Source: Rickettsiaceae bacterium (GTDB lineage Bacteria > Pseudomonadota > Alphaproteobacteria > Rickettsiales > Rickettsiaceae). From it: 64,000 bases of DNA. Below are positions 35,074 to 43,911 of this stretch, piece by piece. The stretch's first letter is position 1. The number at the start of each line of letters is the position of its first letter. A model generated the notes under the pieces. It was not told the DNA's origin, made no database searches, and was given only the letters and a program-made list of their open reading frames with translations. A program made the position numbers and the translations under genes. The DNA lies in assembly GCA_029266475.1 (NCBI GenBank), contig JAQSWU010000003.1, positions 39,182 through 103,181 of the forward strand. Direction: 5' to 3'.

Positions 35074-36141
35074 ATGAAAAACTATCAAGCTATTATTATA
35101 AGCTGTTTTTTAGTATTTTTAATTAGCATTGGATACTGGCAATCGCACACAATAATTCCGTTTTTAATTGCCTTTATCACCGCTTATCTACTTCAGCCTT
35201 TGTCGCACTGGCTTGAGAGGAGGCTAAAATTATCTAAAACTTATATTGCTATGCTTATTATAAGTTTATTCCTATTATTTATAATCATTGGAGTGATTGT
35301 AGTAGTGCCTTTCTTATATGAGCAAATTTCATTATTCATTAAGAAAATACCAGCCTACCAAGAGAACATTACAAGCAATATTGTGCCTAATCTGGCAGGA
35401 AAACTAGATGAAATTAACCCTACAGCTGCTGAGAAGGTAAGAACTTATTTTCAAGGCACAACAGAAAGATTGCTGGGCGAAACATTTAATATCTTAAATA
35501 ACTTATGGCATTATACTCTCACTACCCTCGGATTTATAGCTAATATTATACTTGTTCCATTTGTACTATATTATTTTATAAGGGATTGGAGTAGTTTAAC
35601 AGATGCGCTTGAAGATATAGTTCCTATAGCATATAAAGCTCGCTATAAATTTCTTATCAATGAAATTGACACTTTGCTTGCGGCCTATATTAGAGGTCAA
35701 TTAAATACATGCATGATACTGGCTTTATACTATTCTACTATTTTAACTATATTTAGGGTCGACTTTGCGCTATTACTAGGATTTGTTTCTGGTTTTTTAA
35801 TAATTATACCATTTATTGGTTTTGCAATTTCCCTCGCTTTAAGTTTACTGGTAGCTTATATTGGTGAGCATAGTTTAGCCGTAAGTTTATATATCTTAAT
35901 CGCTTACATTACTGGCCATGCTTTAGAGGGATATATCTTAATTCCACGGCTAGTGGGCAGGAGCATAGGACTTCCTCCTGTATGGGGAGTGTTTGCAATA
36001 CTTGCTTTAGGTAACCTTTATGGTATTATAGGTATAATTGCTGCAATTCCCGTTGCTGGCATAATTAAAATTTTACTAAAATTTGCGTTTGGGTATTATA
36101 AAAATAGTGAGTTATATACAGTAACTGCTTTAGAGAAATAG
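35074..36141 (+). CDS. AI-2E/PerM family membrane protein
   Basis: 355-residue polytopic inner-membrane protein. The PerM layout is visible: an N-terminal helix pair with PFLIAFITAYLLQPLSHWLERR, a soluble helical segment (residues ~90-150), then helices with YYFIRDW and the C-terminal signatures FIGFAISLAL and GYILIPRLVGRSIGLPPVWGVFA (read as two parts). Family members export AI-2 or act as Na+/H+ antiporters; the substrate here cannot be told. Starts directly after the previous stop. Confidence 0.9.
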   Translation: MKNYQAIIISCFLVFLISIGYWQSHTIIPFLIAFITAYLLQPLSHWLERRLKLSKTYIAMLIISLFLLFIIIGVIVVVPFLYEQISLFIKKIPAYQENITSNIVPNLAGKLDEINPTAAEKVRTYFQGTTERLLGETFNILNNLWHYTLTTLGFIANIILVPFVLYYFIRDWSSLTDALEDIVPIAYKARYKFLINEIDTLLAAYIRGQLNTCMILALYYSTILTIFRVDFALLLGFVSGFLIIIPFIGFAISLALSLLVAYIGEHSLAVSLYILIAYITGHALEGYILIPRLVGRSIGLPPVWGVFAILALGNLYGIIGIIAAIPVAGIIKILLKFAFGYYKNSELYTVTALEK

Positions 36142-36170
36142 GCTATAGTAAGTAGAAAGATAGTATTAAT

Positions 36171-36833
36171 ATGCAACAGCTGCTCCTAGATTTTCCCCAT
36201 AATAAGCAATATTTTAAGGAAGATTTTATCACTACAGAAGCCAATCAAATAGCCTATGATTATATCACAAATTGGCCAGAGAACTGGGGAGTCAATCCTT
36301 ATAAATACGCTATTATAATCTCTGGCCCTGCCGGATGTGGTAAAACTCATTTAGCGCATATTTGGCAGCGTGAATCAAAAGCTTATTTCATCAGCCCTAA
36401 TGAAGATTTAAGTGTTAAACTATCACATTATGAAAGCTTTATCTTAGAGGATATTGATAATAAGATCTGGGACGAAACTTATTTATTTCATATATTTAAT
36501 CAGTTGCATGAAGCTAAGAAATACGCACTTTTTACTACTCAATTAAGGCCTGTAGAAATTAGTTTTATTCTCGCTGACTTGAAATCAAGGCTAAATTCGT
36601 TGTTCAGCTTAAATATCACTTGTCCTTCCGATGAGCTTATGAAGATAATGTTACTAAAGCATTTTTCAGAAAGAGAGCTTAAAGTTTCCTTAGATGTAGT
36701 TAATTACTTAGCAAGCCGTATTCCTAGGACCTTCTCAGAAGTCACTAACATAGTAGATCTATTAGATAAGACAGCCTTGCTCCAGAAGAGGAATATTACA
36801 ATCCCACTCGTGAAGGATGTTTTAAATATATAA
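36171..36833 (+). CDS. hda: DnaA-like regulatory inactivator (Hda/HdaA)
   Basis: AAA+ protein homologous to the ATPase domain of DnaA; with the beta clamp it promotes hydrolysis of DnaA-ATP and limits re-initiation. The 220-residue product begins MQQLLLDFPH, where QLLLDF is the beta-clamp binding motif. Walker A is SGPAGCGKTH near residue 53, Walker B LEDID near 95. The DNA-binding domain IV of DnaA is absent. It closes the grpE-DUF2066-perM-hda run after a 29-base gap. Confidence 0.9.
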   Translation: MQQLLLDFPHNKQYFKEDFITTEANQIAYDYITNWPENWGVNPYKYAIIISGPAGCGKTHLAHIWQRESKAYFISPNEDLSVKLSHYESFILEDIDNKIWDETYLFHIFNQLHEAKKYALFTTQLRPVEISFILADLKSRLNSLFSLNITCPSDELMKIMLLKHFSERELKVSLDVVNYLASRIPRTFSEVTNIVDLLDKTALLQKRNITIPLVKDVLNI

Positions 36834-37083
36834 AAGTATCAGTGATAATGATTTTGCATGCAGCCAAGCATATAGCTTCTACAAGTAAAATATCTAGTAA
36901 TTTCCTTTATTCTAAAAGGAGGGGCCTATTTTACGCCTCTATAAGAGTAATAAATTAAAAACCAAAATTTTAAAAAGCTGCTAGAACAATTTATTCACTA
37001 AAAATTAAATAAATTGACTTTTGCTTTACAAACTACCTGAAATATAATACTATACCAATTCTATCAACTATTATAGTATATTT

Positions 37084-37638
37084 ATGTTTATTCAAACAGA
37101 AGAAACCCCAAATCCAAATGCTCTAAAGTTCTATCCAAACCAAGTAATTAACGAGGGTGAACCAGTACATTATTTCTCTAAGGAGCATTGCGCCAATTCT
37201 GACTTAGCTGCAAATTTGTTTACCGTAGATGGTATTCAGGGAGTATTCTTTGGTAAGGATTTTATCACTTTAACCAAAAAAGATGATGAAGAGTGGGAAT
37301 TGTTAAAGCCTGAAGCTTTAGTGATTATGATGGACCATTTTGTAGCAGGCTTGACTGCAATTAATGATACAAAGCTAAATAAAAGCCAAGATTATAGTGA
37401 TCTTGGTGAAGTAGAAAAACAAATTGTAGAAATTATTGAGACTAGAGTTCGCCCTGCTGTGGCGCAAGACGGTGGAGATATTGTTTATAAAGGTTTTAAA
37501 GCAGGTATTGTACAATTAGAGTTGTATGGATCATGCTCCGGCTGCCCAAGTTCCACTGTTACATTAAAAAACGGCATAGAATCCATGCTCAGGCATTATG
37601 TACCCGAAGTGGAATCTGTAGAAGCGGTAAATATGTAA
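37084..37638 (+). CDS. Fe-S cluster scaffold/carrier NfuA (NifU-domain protein)
   Basis: Carrier of 4Fe-4S clusters. Residues 1-90 form the Nfu N-terminal domain starting MFIQTEETPNPNALKFYP, which is typical. Residues ~105-184 form the NifU-like domain with the cluster-binding CSGC in YGSCSGCPSSTVTLK. The 184-residue length matches alphaproteobacterial and mitochondrial Nfu1-type proteins. A hairpin with T-run follows the stop. The 250 bases before it hold an AT-rich, otherwise featureless spacer. Confidence 0.94.
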   Translation: MFIQTEETPNPNALKFYPNQVINEGEPVHYFSKEHCANSDLAANLFTVDGIQGVFFGKDFITLTKKDDEEWELLKPEALVIMMDHFVAGLTAINDTKLNKSQDYSDLGEVEKQIVEIIETRVRPAVAQDGGDIVYKGFKAGIVQLELYGSCSGCPSSTVTLKNGIESMLRHYVPEVESVEAVNM

Positions 37639-37693
37639 TAAGAGATTTTATAAGATTGCCTTAATATTAGGAATAGAATCTCTTATTTTTTTT
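37639..37693 (+). terminator. Rho-independent terminator after the nfu gene
   Basis: TAAGAGATT and AATCTCTTA form a 9-bp stem around a 29-base loop, followed by eight T. The distal arm overlaps the stop codon of the convergent sspB gene. Confidence 0.75.
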
Positions 37694-38174
37694 TATGTTT
37701 ATTGCGGAAACTATCTAAGCTAACTATATTATCAGCATTTTCCAGCTCTTCATTTTGCACTGGCGATAAAGAACTCCCCTTTGGCGCAAGCTGAATTTTA
37801 TTTTGTTCAGACGTGATATCAAAATACTTAAATTGTAGGCCAAATTTAACGCTTGGATCGGCAAAGGCAGTAAGTGCATTAAAAGGAATGACGATAGTTT
37901 CTTTTACGCCTTCAAAGCTAAGCTTGACGCTAAAATAATCATTAAATACTCTAAGATCCTCAAACTGATATTGTAGCACAATAGTCATCTCTTCAGGATA
38001 TCTCTGCTTCAATTTACTTGAAAGCGCTACGCCAGGCGCTTGAGTAAGGAAAGAGATGTAAAAATGATGATCGCCTGGAATACCATTGTCAGCAACAGTC
38101 TCAAGCGTCCTTTTAACAACTATATGCATCGCTTCATCAATGAGTTTAGTATAGTTAATGTAAGTATCTTGCAT
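37683..38174 (-). CDS. sspB: ClpXP adaptor SspB (alphaproteobacterial type)
   Basis: Tethers ssrA-tagged proteins to ClpXP. The 163-residue protein shows the SspB core: ISFLTQAPGVALS, then EMTIVLQYQFEDLRVFNDYF, then the conserved IPFNALTAFADPSVKFGLQF. A flexible acidic tail ends in IVSLDSFRNKHKKK, the likely ClpX-binding peptide. SecB can be confused with it by length and acidity, but these motifs are those of SspB. ClpX and the tmRNA are in the same window. Convergent with nfuA. Confidence 0.88.
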   Translation of the reverse strand: MQDTYINYTKLIDEAMHIVVKRTLETVADNGIPGDHHFYISFLTQAPGVALSSKLKQRYPEEMTIVLQYQFEDLRVFNDYFSVKLSFEGVKETIVIPFNALTAFADPSVKFGLQFKYFDITSEQNKIQLAPKGSSLSPVQNEELENADNIVSLDSFRNKHKKK

Positions 38175-38630
38175 GCGAAAATATTTATTAATTATTTATA
38201 ATGAGCACTTACTCTTAAAAAGAAGTATAGAACGATTTATTTTAATCAAATAATAGATAATTAAAATAGGCTTAAAAAACTCTCGAAGTGCTGGATAAAA
38301 TATCACTAATGACTCCGTAAAACAAGTAAATAATAATATTTGTTGGAAGAGTGGAACAGAAAACCTCTCCAATTGGGTTGAACTTTAAAAACTTTCATAC
38401 TTTAAGAATTGGCCTTGTAGAAGTTCTAAATTTATATTCATTAAATTAATTACCTATATATACAGCGATGCTTACCTCTGATTTTACGCGCCAATGTGTA
38501 AGTAAAAAAAGATACGCATTACTTTATGTAGCACTATTCGTAGAAAGGCTTTAAAAACATCATATTGTGTATCGATAAGATACTCAAGTTGCAATCCTTG
38601 GCAAAGCATTACTCCCTACAAAGGCTATTT
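38175..38630. other. Intergenic region between parC and sspB
   Basis: 456 bases, AT-rich, between parC (whose stop is at 38631) and the start of sspB, both on the minus strand. I find no ORF, tRNA or copy of the R1/R2 repeats. The sspB promoter must lie at its left end near 38175-38280, but no hexamer pair is convincing. Confidence 0.4.
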
Positions 38631-40853
38631 CTAACTAAATTTATTATTCCGCGGAAAGCCTATCGGCGGCATTTTACCAACACTTCCACGACGCCCAAGC
38701 CATGAAAGAAGCTGTGTCTCGACCCTGACTCGATCACCTAATTTCCAGGTTAAGCCTTCTTCTGCTTTAAATAATTTAATATCTGAAAGTTTTGCATTAG
38801 TATATTTTTGTAGAGTCACCCCTTGCCCCCTTTTCATTTCAGGGATTTCATCAAGCTTAAATATTAATAGTTTCCTGTTTTCGCCGATTATTGCAACGTG
38901 ATCACCGGTAATGGGCAGGCATACCGCAGCTTTCTGGCCTTTTTGAACATTCAGCACTTGTTTACCGACTTTAGTTTGGGCAATCACATCGTCAGAGCTA
39001 ACAATAAACCCCTTTCCAGCTGATGACGCTAGCAAGTATTTCTCACCAGGTTTATAGACTGCGATATTCATTAAATTATCATTATCTTCCATGTCAACAA
39101 GTAAGCGGAATGATTCACCCTGTCCTTTACCTTTACTTATATTATCAGCTAAAATTGTGTAGAAGCGCCCGGATTCAGTTAAGAATAAAAGTTTATCGGT
39201 AGTGTAGGCTTTAATAGAAAACCTCTCTTCGTCACCTTCTTTATACTTAATGCTACTATCATCATCCGTATGACCTTTCAAAGCTCTTATCCAGCCCATT
39301 TTAGAACAAAATACTGTAATTGGCTCTCTCTCAATAAAGGCAGCAATATCAATAATTGCTTTAGCGCCTTCAAATTCCTTAAATTCTGTACGGCGTTTGC
39401 CAATCTCAGTAGCATAGCCAAACTTATCTTGGACTTCTTTAATTTCTTTCTTTATAAGCTTACGGCATTCAGCCTCATCGTTTAAGACTTTTAGCAGATA
39501 GTCCTTTTCAGTATTAAGTTTTTTAGCTTCAGCCAGAATTTCTTGCTCTTCTAATTTCCGAAGAGACCTTAGTCTCATATTTAATATTGATTCAGCTTGC
39601 ACGTCACTTAAAGCAAATCTTTGCATTAATACTGGCTTTGGTTCATCTTCTTCACGAATAATTTTAATTATCTCATCTAAATTAAGATAAGCAATCCTTA
39701 AGCCTTCTAATATCTCTAAACGAGCATTTATCTTATCTAAGCTAAACTTTGACCTTCGAAGCACTATATTTTTCTTGTAAGCTAAAAACTCATGCAGTAC
39801 TTCAATTAAATTCATGACCCTTGGTACTGACTGACTGTCAATAACATTAAGGTTCAAGCTGATCCTAACTTCTAGCTCTGTTAATTTAAATAGAGATTCC
39901 ATTATAATATCAGGCTGAATAGAGCGATTCTTTGGCTCAATAACAATCCTAATATCTTCCGCTGACTCATCTCTTATATTACCAATAAGCGGAATCTTCT
40001 TCTCTTTTAACAGATCAGCAATTTTTTCAATTAATCTAGATTTTTGAACTTGATAGGGGATTTCAGTAATGACTATTTGATACATGCCATGCGACAAGCT
40101 CTCTTGATGCCACCTAGCCCTTACCCTAAAGCTTCCCCGACCTGTTTCATAAGCGTGGATTATAGAGTTAAAATTATCTAGTATCAAACCGCCGGTTGGA
40201 AAGTCTGGCCCTTTAATATATTCCATCAAATCTCTAACTGAGACATCTGGCTTATTAATTAAATGCAGAAGTGCATCACATAATTCATGCAGATTATGCG
40301 GAGGTATAGAGGTTGCCATCCCAACAGCAATACCCTCAGAACCATTAGCAAGCAGGTTAGGGAAACTAGCTGGAAAAAGTATAGGCTCAAAGTCTGAATC
40401 ATCATATGTGGCTCTAAAATCTACTGTATTCATATCTAAATCTTTCAAAAGATATGTCGCAATCTCAGTTAGCCTTGATTCAGTATAACGCATCGCTGCC
40501 GCGCTATCACCATCGATAGAGCCAAAGTTACCTTGCCCTTGGATTAAAGGATAACGGAGGGAGAAATCTTGCGCAAGCCTAACCAAAGTATCATAAACAG
40601 CCGCCTCACCGTGGGGATGGTATTTACCAATTACATCACCTACTACTCTTGCACATTTCTTATAAGCTGATTTAGGGTCAAGTTTAAGCTGCAGCATAGC
40701 ATAAAGCAGTCTCCTATGCACAGGTTTTAAGCCATCTCTAACGTCAGGCAGGGACCTTGACATTATTGTTGAGAGAGCGTAAGCTAAATATCTTTCGCTT
40801 AATGCTTCGCCAAAGTTTAAGTCTTCAATTTTCTCTTTAGTCAATTTTGTCAT
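38631..40853 (-). CDS. parC: DNA topoisomerase IV subunit A
   Basis: Decatenates daughter chromosomes with ParE. The 740-residue product starts with the quinolone-resistance region [19 protein letters not shown] and has the catalytic Tyr123 in [10 protein letters not shown]. It is shorter than GyrA, and the C-terminal domain lacks a GyrA-box; instead it ends [22 protein letters not shown], as in alphaproteobacterial ParC. The gene is followed by nothing on its strand for 450 bases. cckA lies upstream in the same direction, 73 bases away. Confidence 0.95.
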   Translation of the reverse strand: MTKLTKEKIEDLNFGEALSERYLAYALSTIMSRSLPDVRDGLKPVHRRLLYAMLQLKLDPKSAYKKCARVVGDVIGKYHPHGEAAVYDTLVRLAQDFSLRYPLIQGQGNFGSIDGDSAAAMRYTESRLTEIATYLLKDLDMNTVDFRATYDDSDFEPILFPASFPNLLANGSEGIAVGMATSIPPHNLHELCDALLHLINKPDVSVRDLMEYIKGPDFPTGGLILDNFNSIIHAYETGRGSFRVRARWHQESLSHGMYQIVITEIPYQVQKSRLIEKIADLLKEKKIPLIGNIRDESAEDIRIVIEPKNRSIQPDIIMESLFKLTELEVRISLNLNVIDSQSVPRVMNLIEVLHEFLAYKKNIVLRRSKFSLDKINARLEILEGLRIAYLNLDEIIKIIREEDEPKPVLMQRFALSDVQAESILNMRLRSLRKLEEQEILAEAKKLNTEKDYLLKVLNDEAECRKLIKKEIKEVQDKFGYATEIGKRRTEFKEFEGAKAIIDIAAFIEREPITVFCSKMGWIRALKGHTDDDSSIKYKEGDEERFSIKAYTTDKLLFLTESGRFYTILADNISKGKGQGESFRLLVDMEDNDNLMNIAVYKPGEKYLLASSAGKGFIVSSDDVIAQTKVGKQVLNVQKGQKAAVCLPITGDHVAIIGENRKLLIFKLDEIPEMKRGQGVTLQKYTNAKLSDIKLFKAEEGLTWKLGDRVRVETQLLSWLGRRGSVGKMPPIGFPRNNKFS

Positions 40854-40926
40854 AATATCGTTAAATCTTTATAAGGCTAAACTCGAGCTAGCCTCAGCAT
40901 TTTAATGTTAAGTTATTTATTGCAGA

Positions 40927-43245
40927 TTATGACAGTATAACTTCTTTTACCTTATTTGCCAACTGTTTCAAAGTAAATGGCTTAGGTAAGAAGTGAAAAT
41001 CTTGGCTATTTGTTGAATGATTGTTTAATGCATCTTCAGCATAACCAGAAATATATAATACTTTCATATTCGGGTAGGTTTTATATATTTCTTCTACCAT
41101 TTTTGGTCCGGTCATACCTGGCATCATAACATCTGTTATAATCATTTTTATATTATCTCCCTCATTTTGAATAATAGATAAGGCAGTATCGGCACAATCA
41201 GCCTCTAATACTTCATAGCCTTTAGCAGTCAGGGCGTGGGCGCTGAAGATTCTAACAGGGTTTTCATCCTCAACAACTAATATTTTCCCTACCCAGCTTG
41301 TATTAGAGGCAGATTTCTCAATATTATCGTCTATTAATGAGTGCTCAAGCTCATGGGCTTTAATTTGCTCTATTTGTTTCGTCGCTTTAAGGAATATAAA
41401 GAAACTTGTTCCTTTGTTTAGCTCTGTTTTAAGCCTTATATATCCACCAGTTTGCTTGACAATACCAAGAACCGTGGAAAGACCAAGTCCTGTACCTGCG
41501 CCAATAGCTTTAGTTGAGAAGAATGGCTCAAATATTTTATTTAATACTTCTTTAGGGATGCCTGAACCATTATCACTTATCTCAATTACTATATAATCCC
41601 CAAATGCAATCGGATCATCGCCAACTGGAGCAGAATATTCGGCTTCATTAAATTGCTCATCAATACGTACATTAGAAGTAACAAGTTTCAATGTACCTCC
41701 ATTAGGCATAGCATCCCTTGCATTTACTGCAAGATTTATAATAACTTGCTCAAGCTGACCTTGGTCTACTTTTACGTAATCTAAATCTTTACCATGTTCA
41801 ATCTGGAGTTCGATATTTTCTCCAATCAATCTACTTATTAAGTTAGAGATCTCGGCTATAATATTTGTAATATCAAGTATATTAGGCTGCAGAACTTGCT
41901 TTCTGGAGAAGGCAAGTAGCTGCCTTACAAGATTTGCCGCACGGTTTACATTTTGCTTAATCTGCATCAATTCACCAAAAGATCTATCGCCTGGTGGATG
42001 GCGCAGTAGAAGTAAATCACAAAAGCCAACCATTGCTGTTAAGAGATTGTTAAAATCATGAGCAATAGCTCCTGCAAGTTGTCCTACTGCCTGCATTTTT
42101 TGTGAATGAACAAAGTTCATTTCTAAAGTCTTATATTTAGTAGTATCGATTACGCTAAATACATAATTTAAATGCCCATCAAATTCAATTTTGTTAACAT
42201 GAAGCACGAAATTTTTTTCCTGCGAGGATATATTAATCTCAATCGGCCCAGCAGGCTTATTATCTAATCTGTCTTGCGCTAGAGCTTGAACCTTAACTTT
42301 TTCTTCTGGATCAATATAAGATAGAAAACTTTTCCCTTCAGCTTCTGGATCATAATTAGTTAAAGCCTTGAATGGATCATTAAGTTTTACTATTTTAAAA
42401 TCCATATCAACAATAGCTGCTCCAAGCGTTGACCTCTTTAGGAAAGACCAAGTGTCGTTATTACCTTTCTCTAAAGGAAATAATACTATTAATAAATCTT
42501 TTGCATTTATTGCACTTAGGCTTTTAGCCCTATATAATTTACCTTCTCCAAAGGATATATTACGGCCATGCTCTATTGTATCAAGGCTTATAGATTCAGC
42601 ATCGATTTTACTTGCAATAAAACATGAATTCTTATTAAGGATGTAGCCCTCATTATTACAAATTACCGCCGGTATTGCAAAGTTATCTAATACCTCAAGC
42701 GCGTCTTTAAGAAAACATTTTTGTAAGTTTTTAGTAAACTCAAAAACCTTATAATTAGTATTAGGGCAATGAAAAAAGCTAATAGTTTCAATTTTTGCGT
42801 AAAGACTTCTACCTTTTAAATTAATTTTAAAGTTCTTAAGCTCTTGAGCATGGTTTAACTTAGCTTTTAAGCAATCATTTTGTAATAATTCTTGAGGGGA
42901 ATTTGGTATCCCGCCTAAAATTGATTTAAGCTCAGGGCTTGTAAAGACAAGCTTATTATCTTTATTGAAAACAACAGCGTACTTGTTCTCAAAAGTTGAA
43001 TAAAGGTCGTTAAAAATAAGATCTTTCTTTTTAGTTTCTCGCGTAAGCTTTCTAAGTTTTTGATAAAAAGCAGCTAATATGAAACTAAAAATACTGCAGT
43101 ATATAAATATCTTTAAAGTGCTTGTCACCAAGCTTGGGTTTAGCTCAAAAAATATTAGAAAGCTTAAGGAAATTAAACATACAGCGATAATATCGGTGTT
43201 GTTTTTAATTAAATTGGTCGCTTCAAAGCTACATTGTTTACGCAT
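40927..43245 (-). CDS. cckA: CckA-like hybrid histidine kinase
   Basis: Head of the CckA-ChpT-CtrA phosphorelay controlling the alphaproteobacterial cell cycle. There are two N-terminal transmembrane helices (residues ~17-60), a degenerate first PAS-like region, then a PAS domain at ~270-370. The HisKA domain has His396 in GAIAHDFNNLLTAMVGFCDLL, the near-invariant CckA phrase (given in part). HATPase motifs are NLAVNARDAMP, DNGSGI and GTGLGLSTV. A receiver domain at the end has phospho-acceptor Asp705 (IITDVMMPGMTG) and Lys in LPKPF. Length 772. Rickettsiales keep CckA and CtrA although much else is lost. Confidence 0.93.
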   Translation of the reverse strand: MRKQCSFEATNLIKNNTDIIAVCLISLSFLIFFELNPSLVTSTLKIFIYCSIFSFILAAFYQKLRKLTRETKKKDLIFNDLYSTFENKYAVVFNKDNKLVFTSPELKSILGGIPNSPQELLQNDCLKAKLNHAQELKNFKINLKGRSLYAKIETISFFHCPNTNYKVFEFTKNLQKCFLKDALEVLDNFAIPAVICNNEGYILNKNSCFIASKIDAESISLDTIEHGRNISFGEGKLYRAKSLSAINAKDLLIVLFPLEKGNNDTWSFLKRSTLGAAIVDMDFKIVKLNDPFKALTNYDPEAEGKSFLSYIDPEEKVKVQALAQDRLDNKPAGPIEINISSQEKNFVLHVNKIEFDGHLNYVFSVIDTTKYKTLEMNFVHSQKMQAVGQLAGAIAHDFNNLLTAMVGFCDLLLLRHPPGDRSFGELMQIKQNVNRAANLVRQLLAFSRKQVLQPNILDITNIIAEISNLISRLIGENIELQIEHGKDLDYVKVDQGQLEQVIINLAVNARDAMPNGGTLKLVTSNVRIDEQFNEAEYSAPVGDDPIAFGDYIVIEISDNGSGIPKEVLNKIFEPFFSTKAIGAGTGLGLSTVLGIVKQTGGYIRLKTELNKGTSFFIFLKATKQIEQIKAHELEHSLIDDNIEKSASNTSWVGKILVVEDENPVRIFSAHALTAKGYEVLEADCADTALSIIQNEGDNIKMIITDVMMPGMTGPKMVEEIYKTYPNMKVLYISGYAEDALNNHSTNSQDFHFLPKPFTLKQLANKVKEVILS

Positions 43246-43402
43246 AATACTCTTACATATTTCTGTTTTTCTACCAATATGATAACTACCTTATATCAAT
43301 TTTTTAAACAGAGTTTTTGAACTTTATAATTAAATACCTATTAATATATGCATTTATAGTAAATCATATATTTAATATGACCTTCTAAATAATGCTCTCA
43401 TG

Positions 43403-43894
43403 TTACATATTTTCTGCTTTAGAGTAATTCTCTGTCATGAACTTTTTCATATCTATTCCCCACTCTTCACAAAGCTTATCTCGTTTACCCTCAAGTATCG
43501 AAATCATTATTGTGGATTTCGCAAGGTATATCTTGGCAATGATCTCTGGTAAAATCCAAATTACCAGCTGCCCTACAAAAGCAGCTATATAAACTGTAAG
43601 CCATGTCAGGATATCTGAAATGATAAATTTTGCTGAGCTATTCATATTTGAACTTCTTAATATTTCAAATAAAAAGGGCAATACTCCAATTAAATTAAAA
43701 GTACAGATTGTCGCTGAAACACATTTTGTCTCTCTTTTGTCAATTATCATTGCTCCAACAGTAGGTAGCATCGCGGCTATAAAGAAAACAAATACATATT
43801 TAGAGATAAATAGCACCCCTAAGGCAATTATAGCTGCTATTATCTTGATTACTGAGGACGTATATTTGAAATTATCTGCAGTATCTTGTTGCAT
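43403..43894 (-). CDS. Small polytopic membrane protein in the mre operon (163 aa)
   Basis: Unrecognised. Three or four hydrophobic helices can be seen (IIAAIIALGVLFISKYVFVF, LIGVLPFLFEIL, AAFVGQLVIWILP), and a charged C-terminal tail of ~45 residues. It starts 17 bases after the stop of the pseudokinase gene, so it is the last member of a four-gene unit mreB-mreC-pseudokinase-this gene. The place would suit MreD, and size and hydrophobicity are similar, but I see no MreD motif and would not call it so. Confidence 0.7.
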   Translation of the reverse strand: MQQDTADNFKYTSSVIKIIAAIIALGVLFISKYVFVFFIAAMLPTVGAMIIDKRETKCVSATICTFNLIGVLPFLFEILRSSNMNSSAKFIISDILTWLTVYIAAFVGQLVIWILPEIIAKIYLAKSTIMISILEGKRDKLCEEWGIDMKKFMTENYSKAENM

Positions 43895-43911
43895 AAAAAT
43901 TCTTCTAATAG

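Noticed and set aside
37683..38174. SecB as identity of the 163-residue acidic protein
   Set aside because: The conserved IPFNALTAFADPSVKFGLQF block and the basic C-terminal tail are those of SspB.
43403..43894. MreD as identity of the small membrane protein in the mre operon
   Set aside because: Position and size fit, but I see no MreD-type motif, and the helix pattern with a long charged tail is different.
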